A stretch of 5,284 nt of DNA from the NCBI GenBank assembly GCA_945980015.1, contig CAMFQI010000108.1:1-5284 (forward strand), written 5' to 3'. The notes beneath the pieces were generated by a model. That model saw only the letters and a program-made list of their open reading frames with translations, made no database searches and had not been told where the DNA came from. Below are positions 1-5,284 of this stretch, one piece after another (within the stretch, counting starts at the first letter, position 1; the number at the start of each line of letters is the position of its first letter). Origin of the DNA: an uncultured Eubacterium sp. (GTDB lineage Bacteria; Bacillota; Clostridia; Oscillospirales; Acutalibacteraceae). The position numbers and the translations under genes were made by a program.

Positions 1-465
1 TTGATTAGATATAAGAAATTCGGTAGCGATTTGCTAATGTTTGAACACATCAATGAAAATGTTGCAACAGCTATTCCTGACACCGATACTCAAACCACCA
101 AGACAAAATCCACTGACAAAACATTTGACGAGCAATTAAAGACAGCCGATGAATCTGTAAAAACTTTATATCAAGATCTGACAAACTACATACTTAGCCT
201 TGGCGATGATGTTTCTGAGACTCACTTGAAGCTTTATGCCGCTTTCAAGAAAATCCGCAACATTGTAACCGTAGTTGCACTAAAGAAAAAATTGATTTTG
301 AATCTCCCTATTGATGTTACTTCAGTAACCTTTGAACCGGGATTTTCAAGAGATGTAACTAACATTGGCCATTGGGGTTGCGGTGCTGTGGAGTTGCACT
401 TGCAAAACGCTGCAGACTTTGAAAAAGCTAAACCGCTGATTGACAGAGCATATAACGAGAATTAA
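1..465 (+). CDS. DUF5655 domain-containing protein, C-terminal part (5' end outside window)
   Basis: The reading frame is open from the first base and ends with TAA at 463-465. The TTG at position 1 is most likely an internal Leu codon: the first residues (IRYKKFGSDLLMFE) read as the middle of a protein, and no upstream ribosome binding site can be seen. Residues 21-42 are a polar, Thr/Lys-rich linker. Residues about 43-152 match the DUF5655 pattern as I remember it: a predicted helix (DEQLKTADESVKTLYQDL), then YAAFKKIRNIVTVV, KKKLILNLPID, GFSRDVTNIGHWG and a closing EKAKPLIDRAYNEN. DUF5655 has no firmly known activity; homologues are often labelled 'predicted transport protein'. Longer members carry an N-terminal PD-(D/E)xK-like nuclease domain, which here would lie upstream of the window. 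It precedes the DUF3644 gene by 20 bp, so the two probably share a transcript. The family call is fairly sure; the function is unknown. Confidence 0.8.
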   Translation: MIRYKKFGSDLLMFEHINENVATAIPDTDTQTTKTKSTDKTFDEQLKTADESVKTLYQDLTNYILSLGDDVSETHLKLYAAFKKIRNIVTVVALKKKLILNLPIDVTSVTFEPGFSRDVTNIGHWGCGAVELHLQNAADFEKAKPLIDRAYNEN

Positions 466-472
466 AGTTTAC

Positions 473-478
473 AAGGAG
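473..478 (+). promoter_or_regulatory. Ribosome binding site of the DUF3644 gene
   Basis: AAGGAG lies 7 nt before the ATG at 486, in the 20-bp gap after the DUF5655 stop codon. It supports that ATG as the start. No promoter fits in the gap, so translation probably occurs from a shared message. Confidence 0.8.
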
Positions 479-485
479 CCAATTT

Positions 486-1460
486 ATGAAATCAAAGTCG
501 AACGAATTGCTAGATAAAAGCATCTCCGCAATGATTGCTGCAATCGAAGTATATAACAAACCTGATTTCTTGTACCGTGGTGAAACTTTTTCGATATTAG
601 CAATTAATAGCTGGGAATTACTTCTTAAGGCTAAGCACCTTAAAGATAATCACAATAAAATGCGATCGCTTTATGTTATGGAGCCTGTAATAAATAAAGA
701 TGGTAGCAAGTCCAAGAAAAAGAAGGTCAAACTAACTAGAAGCGGTAACCCATTTACGCATTCAATCGATTTTATAGCTAAGAAACTTATTGAAAAAGGC
801 GAAATGGATCAAATCGTTTTTAATAATATAATGGCACTAATTGAGCTTCGTGATTCTGCTATACACTTTTACAATTACTCGCTTAAATTCAATGTTCGAA
901 TTCAGGAAATAGGAACCGCATCTTTGAAAAATTATGTGTCTTTATACAAAAAATGGTTTAACAAAGATTTATCAGAATTTAATTTCTATTTAATGCCGTT
1001 ATCCTTTGTACAAGCACGAAAAGAATCGGATGTTTTGCTCTTGAATGCAGAGGAAAAGAACTTTTTCAAGTATGTGGATGAACTTGAAGAAAGTTCTTCA
1101 GCGGATGGTGAATACAGCATAGCACTAAATATTGATGTTAAATTTTCGAAATCCACATCAAAGGATGCAATTAGAGTTGCCCTCTCCAAAGACACAGATG
1201 CTATAAAGGTTACATTAACAGAAGAACAGTTAAAAGCCAAGTATCCTATGGATTACGGTGAACTTACCGCCAAATGTAAAGAACGTTATAGTAATTTCAT
1301 ACTAAACGGTGATTATCATGCAAATAGACGTTTATATGAAAGTGATGATAAGTGTGCCTACATAAGATATCTTGATCCCGACAAAAAGAAAAGCGGTAAA
1401 AAAGTATTTTATAGTGAGGCTATGCTTTCAAAGTTAGATAATCACTATACACGAAAATAG
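486..1460 (+). CDS. DUF3644 family protein with HEPN-like N-terminal domain
   Basis: This is a complete 324-residue protein. Its N-terminal half matches DUF3644 as I recall it: LLDKSISAMIAAIEVYNKP at 8-26 and a helix FSILAINSWELLLKAKHL at 35-52, resembling the first helix of HEPN domains. A Lys-rich loop follows at 73-82. Helix ALIELRDSAIHFYN at 117-130 contains R122-x4-H127, the Rx4-6H motif that forms the RNase active site in many HEPN proteins. The middle, about 180-250, is less recognisable and rich in charged residues. Residues about 253-316 (YPMDYGELTAKCKERYSNF, ending basic, with KKKSGKKVFYSE) look like a small helix-turn-helix-type nucleic-acid-binding domain; this is inference. There is no signal peptide or membrane segment, so it should be cytoplasmic. 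A few hand-counted lines give about 33-40% GC, slightly below hsdR. DUF3644 members occur near restriction and other defence genes, but their biochemistry is not established. An accessory defence RNase or toxin is plausible, not proven. Confidence 0.85.
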   Translation: MKSKSNELLDKSISAMIAAIEVYNKPDFLYRGETFSILAINSWELLLKAKHLKDNHNKMRSLYVMEPVINKDGSKSKKKKVKLTRSGNPFTHSIDFIAKKLIEKGEMDQIVFNNIMALIELRDSAIHFYNYSLKFNVRIQEIGTASLKNYVSLYKKWFNKDLSEFNFYLMPLSFVQARKESDVLLLNAEEKNFFKYVDELEESSSADGEYSIALNIDVKFSKSTSKDAIRVALSKDTDAIKVTLTEEQLKAKYPMDYGELTAKCKERYSNFILNGDYHANRRLYESDDKCAYIRYLDPDKKKSGKKVFYSEAMLSKLDNHYTRK

Positions 1461-1491
1461 TATAAGGTCTTAGTCTAATAATACAACCCCT

Positions 1492-1524
1492 TAACTTCCG
1501 ATAATTTTTATTATCAGGAAGTTA
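1492..1524 (+). repeat. Imperfect inverted repeat / hairpin upstream of hsdR
   Basis: The outer arms TAACTTCC (1492-1499) and GGAAGTTA (1517-1524) are perfect complements. The inner arms GATAAT (1500-1505) and ATTATC (1510-1515) also pair. One A (1516) is bulged and the loop is TTTT (1506-1509), giving a 14-bp stem. The downstream sequence is ACAAACAACAAAG-like, with no T-tract, so it does not look like a standard intrinsic terminator on the + strand. It could be an operator, an attenuator or an mRNA processing/stability element. Confidence 0.7.
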
Positions 1525-1533
1525 CAAACAACA

Positions 1534-1541
1534 AAGCGCTT
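1534..1541 (+). repeat. 8-bp perfect palindrome AAGCGCTT
   Basis: AAGCGCTT is self-complementary and lies just before the hsdR ribosome binding site. It could be half of an operator or a chance occurrence; a palindrome this short is weak evidence by itself. Confidence 0.35.
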
Positions 1542-1543
1542 AT

Positions 1544-1549
1544 AGGAGG
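1544..1549 (+). promoter_or_regulatory. Ribosome binding site of hsdR
   Basis: AGGAGG, a near-perfect anti-16S match, lies 8 nt before the ATG at 1558 and fixes that start. It is stronger than the site before hsdM. Confidence 0.85.
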
Positions 1550-1557
1550 ATAACACT

Positions 1558-4317
1558 ATGTTACCTGAAGAAAAAGCAAGAGTTAAAATAGATAAACAAC
1601 TAAATAATGCCGGATGGGATATTGTTGACAGACAGGATTATCTGCCAAACTATGCTATGGCGGTAAAGGAAGCATTAATGCAGGGCGGAAAAGAAAGCGA
1701 TTACTTGCTTTTTGTTGATAATAAAGCCATTGCAGTTGTTGAGGCAAAGAAGGAATCGGATAGTCTCGGTCCGAAAGTTGCCTCACAGGCTGAACACTAT
1801 GCAAAAACTCCGCAGAATTGGTATGGCCTTTGGTTTCAGGGACTAATACCGCTTGTATATCTTGCAAACGGCAATAAGATATATTTCAAAAATATGCTTA
1901 CTGACTCTGACGGAGATTATGTTGAGCTTGGTGAAATGCATTCTCCAAAAAAGATGCTACAACTCATTGGTAAAAAATCAGAGTACGGTGCTTTGCCACG
2001 CATTGATAAAAAGGGACTGCGTGACTGCCAATATGATGCAGAAGTTAATTTAGAAAAATCTCTCAAGCAAGGCAAAAAGAAAGCCCTTGCAGTTCTCGCA
2101 ACAGGCTCCGGTAAAACATATCTTGCTTGCCTTGCTTCATATCGTTTACTCAATTACACATCTACTAAAAGGGTCCTGTTCCTTGTTGACAGAAATAATC
2201 TCGCTCGTCAAACAGAAACAGAATTCAGCCTGTTTGACCGCACAGAAAATCAACAGCCTATGAGCTCTTTGTATCAAATCAACCGATTGAAAAACAAAGA
2301 CGATATTGGCGGTGACATAGTAATTTCTACAATACAAAAACTGTTTGCTGTTTTGACCGGTCAAATAATTAATGATGATGACGAAGATAAGGAAGATGAA
2401 AAATTCTTTTCTTTCAAAGACACCGACAGTAATCAAACTGTTGTCTCTTTGGGCAATGATTTGAAATTGCCGCCTGATTATTTTCAGTTTATCATCATTG
2501 ATGAGTGCCACCGCTCGATTTATGGCAAATGGCAATCTGTTTTGAACTATTTTAAGGGTGCAACAATTCTTGGTTTGACGGCAACACCTACACCGGAAGC
2601 TTATGCTTTTTTCAATGATAACATTATTGAAAAATATACTTATGACGATTCGGTTGTTGACGGCGTAAATGTTCCTGCTCGTGTTTATAGAATCAAAAGC
2701 AATATTACCGAACACGGCGGAACAATCAATACAGGTGACGAAGTAGTAGAAATTACCCGCAGCGGAAAAGAAATAGACTCTTATACAGCTACCGGAAGAA
2801 TTGATTTTGCCCCGACTCAGTTAGACCGCTCGGTTATAGTTCCTGATCAAATGCGTAAAGTTTTAACTGCTTACAAAGATTCTATATACACGGATTTATT
2901 TCCGGATAGAGATGAAATATGGGAGTACATTCCTAAAACTTTGATTTTTGCCAAGGACGATAATCACGCAACAGAGATTGTGAATGTTGTAAAAGAAGTC
3001 TTTGCCGATAAATTCAAAAATGGTGTGGTTCCGGATAAATTTGTACAAAAGATTACATACTCAGCCGGAGATTCAAACGCTCTGATTCGTGATTTGCGCA
3101 CGGATAAAGAGTTTAGAATTGCGGTCACGGTAACGCTTGTTGCTACCGGAACAGATGTAAAACCGCTTGAAGTTGTACTGTTTATGAACGATGTAAAATC
3201 TGATGTTCTCTATACTCAGATGAAAGGCAGAGGCTGCCGTGTCATCAATGAAGATAAACTGCGAGAAGTTACACCGAATGCGAACACAAAAGAATGCTTC
3301 TACATTGTGGACGCTGTTGGTGTTACAGAACACGATAAAACTATTCCCAAACCAAAGGGACCGGGCGGAGAACAAAAACCTAAAGTGCCAACGCTTGAGC
3401 AGTTATTAGAATACTTGTCACACGGCGAAGTGTCTGATGATAATCTTGCTTTATTGCGTGATTACTGCGCAAGCATAAATATGCGTTATGAAAATAATGT
3501 TTTGTTCGGCAGGCATCTGAATATTTTCATTTCCGATTACGGTTTTGCGCCAAAGACCCTTGCGTATCAAATCAACACAGCTTTGTCACAGGGAACCTTA
3601 CCACCTTTTACAAGTGCATCTAATGATAACTCTGCAAGAAACAGTCTGATTTCTTGCTTGATGTTAAATCTTGATGCAAGAAAGAAACTGTTGGAGCTTC
3701 ACAGGGGTTATTATGCAATCGCACCGGGCGAAGATGAAATTATTGACAAAGGCTTTACAAAAGAGGCCGCAAAAAGCTTTATTGATTCCTTTGAAAAATA
3801 TCTGAATGATAATGCCGATAAAATTGAAGCGTTGCGTATCATTTATAATTCCGAAGACACGGTTATTACATACTCTATGTTGTCGGATTTGCGGGACAAA
3901 CTGCTTTCAGAAAACCGATTATTTACACCATATAATATTTGGAGCAATTATAAAATGCTTGATACAAACGGTGATGTTGAGGATTTGGATGTAAAGCAGA
4001 ACATAAAAGCCTTAACGCACTTAATCCAGCTTGTCAGATATGCGTATAAGAAAACGGATAAGTTGAAGAGTTTACTGAAAGGTTATTCACAAAGATTTAC
4101 ACTCTATTGCGGTCAGGCACAGCGTCCTCTTTCTCCCGACCAACAAGAAATTATGAAAGCAATAGCTGATTACATAATCAATGAAGGCTCGATTAGTGTT
4201 ACAGAACTTAACAGCATAGATACAGACCTTTGGAGAAAGGCTGTAAAAAGTTTCGGTATTCCGGCATTAACTGCCGAAATGATCGACTTATCAAAATTTA
4301 TATTAAAGGCGGCTTAA
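1558..4317 (+). CDS. hsdR: Type I restriction endonuclease subunit R (HsdR)
   Basis: This is the motor and nuclease subunit of a Type I restriction enzyme. With HsdM and HsdS it pulls in unmethylated DNA using ATP and cuts it at a distance. The protein is complete at 919 residues, within the family's usual range. The N-terminal PD-(D/E)xK nuclease has D48, E62-x-K64 (VVEAKK) and the QxxxY motif Q77-Y81, all intact. The SF2 helicase core follows: Walker A ATGSGKT at 181-187, motif Ia near LFLVDRNNLARQ (207-218), motif Ib VISTIQKL (255-262), DECH at 315-318 and motif III TAT at 341-343. In the second RecA lobe are LIFAKDDNHA (462-471), motif V VATGTDV (528-534) and motif VI QMKGRGCR (554-561). 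The C-terminal part, about 610-910, fits the EcoEI_R_C type that contacts the methylase core; this is inferred from family layout, not motif proof. An acidic stretch (272-283) sits between motifs Ib and II. The stop is 3 bp before hsdM, so the two are co-transcribed. All key residues suggest an active enzyme. Confidence 0.97.
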   Translation: MLPEEKARVKIDKQLNNAGWDIVDRQDYLPNYAMAVKEALMQGGKESDYLLFVDNKAIAVVEAKKESDSLGPKVASQAEHYAKTPQNWYGLWFQGLIPLVYLANGNKIYFKNMLTDSDGDYVELGEMHSPKKMLQLIGKKSEYGALPRIDKKGLRDCQYDAEVNLEKSLKQGKKKALAVLATGSGKTYLACLASYRLLNYTSTKRVLFLVDRNNLARQTETEFSLFDRTENQQPMSSLYQINRLKNKDDIGGDIVISTIQKLFAVLTGQIINDDDEDKEDEKFFSFKDTDSNQTVVSLGNDLKLPPDYFQFIIIDECHRSIYGKWQSVLNYFKGATILGLTATPTPEAYAFFNDNIIEKYTYDDSVVDGVNVPARVYRIKSNITEHGGTINTGDEVVEITRSGKEIDSYTATGRIDFAPTQLDRSVIVPDQMRKVLTAYKDSIYTDLFPDRDEIWEYIPKTLIFAKDDNHATEIVNVVKEVFADKFKNGVVPDKFVQKITYSAGDSNALIRDLRTDKEFRIAVTVTLVATGTDVKPLEVVLFMNDVKSDVLYTQMKGRGCRVINEDKLREVTPNANTKECFYIVDAVGVTEHDKTIPKPKGPGGEQKPKVPTLEQLLEYLSHGEVSDDNLALLRDYCASINMRYENNVLFGRHLNIFISDYGFAPKTLAYQINTALSQGTLPPFTSASNDNSARNSLISCLMLNLDARKKLLELHRGYYAIAPGEDEIIDKGFTKEAAKSFIDSFEKYLNDNADKIEALRIIYNSEDTVITYSMLSDLRDKLLSENRLFTPYNIWSNYKMLDTNGDVEDLDVKQNIKALTHLIQLVRYAYKKTDKLKSLLKGYSQRFTLYCGQAQRPLSPDQQEIMKAIADYIINEGSISVTELNSIDTDLWRKAVKSFGIPALTAEMIDLSKFILKAA
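4305..4312 (+). promoter_or_regulatory. Weak ribosome binding site of hsdM, inside the end of hsdR
   Basis: AAAGGCGG ends 8 nt before the ATG at 4321 and lies within the last hsdR codons. It is a poorer match than the hsdR site. HsdM translation may therefore depend partly on ribosomes finishing hsdR; this is inference. Confidence 0.5.

Positions 4318-5284
<967 letters not shown>

Larger units (their letters stand above)
1461..1557 (+). other. Intergenic region between DUF3644 gene and hsdR
   Basis: This is the only gap of any size in the window. It holds an imperfect hairpin, an 8-bp palindrome and the hsdR ribosome binding site, listed separately. I searched it and the end of the preceding gene for paired -35/-10 boxes. 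I found only AT-rich -10-like stretches, such as TAATAAT at 1476-1482, without a well-spaced -35. A separate hsdR promoter is therefore possible but not shown. Confidence 0.7.

Noticed and set aside
1..3. TTG at the first base as the true start of the DUF5655 gene
   Set aside because: The frame is open to the window edge, no ribosome binding site can be seen, and the first residues read as the interior of a longer protein.
986..1240. 84-codon open frame on the minus strand
   Set aside because: It is antisense to the DUF3644 gene; the Ser-rich runs mirror GAA/TCT codons of the sense strand.
1372..1482. hsdR promoter from TTGATC (1372-1377) or TAATAAT (1476-1482)
   Set aside because: No -35/-10 pair with a 16-18 bp spacer could be found, so I did not list a promoter.
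1492..1524. Intrinsic terminator ending the DUF5655-DUF3644 transcript
   Set aside because: The stem is AT-rich in its upper half and is followed by A/C-rich sequence rather than a T-tract, so the standard signature is missing. It is kept as a hairpin of unknown role.
2146..2715. 189-codon open frame on the minus strand
   Set aside because: It lies wholly antisense to the conserved helicase core of hsdR, its Cys/Phe/Ile-rich product shows no recognisable domain, and it is explained as a coding shadow.
3073..3375. 100-codon open frame on the minus strand
   Set aside because: It is antisense to hsdR motifs V and VI, with a composition typical of a reverse-strand shadow and no family resemblance.

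Overview
The window holds the front part of a chromosomal Type I restriction-modification (hsd) operon and two accessory genes just upstream, all on the + strand. It is AT-rich (hand-sampled lines give about 33-50% GC). It has strong purine-rich ribosome binding sites (AAGGAG and AGGAGG) and tight gene packing. That suggests a Bacillota, probably clostridial, genome; this is an inference from style, since no taxonomic marker gene is present.

Layout: (1) 1-465, the C-terminal part of a DUF5655-domain protein whose 5' end lies outside the window. (2) 486-1460, a complete DUF3644-family protein with a HEPN-like Rx4H motif, 20 bp after the first gene and so probably co-transcribed with it. (3) 1461-1557, a 97-bp gap with a 14-bp-stem imperfect hairpin, a small palindrome and the hsdR ribosome binding site. 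(4) 1558-4317, a complete hsdR with an intact PD-(D/E)xK nuclease site and an intact SF2 helicase/translocase motor. (5) 4321-5284, hsdM, cut by the window end after 321 codons, with its SAM-binding and NPPF catalytic motifs intact. A specificity gene (hsdS) is expected downstream but is not visible.

How the parts fit: HsdM with an HsdS would form the methyltransferase that marks host DNA. HsdR would join it, translocate unmethylated DNA and cut it. The two upstream genes are not core Type I subunits. The DUF3644 protein is the most interesting element. Its HEPN-like fold signature (R122-x4-H127) is the active-site pattern of many defence RNases, so it may be a second defence layer next to the restriction system, by analogy with the anticodon nuclease PrrC beside EcoprrI. 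The sequence alone does not establish that link.
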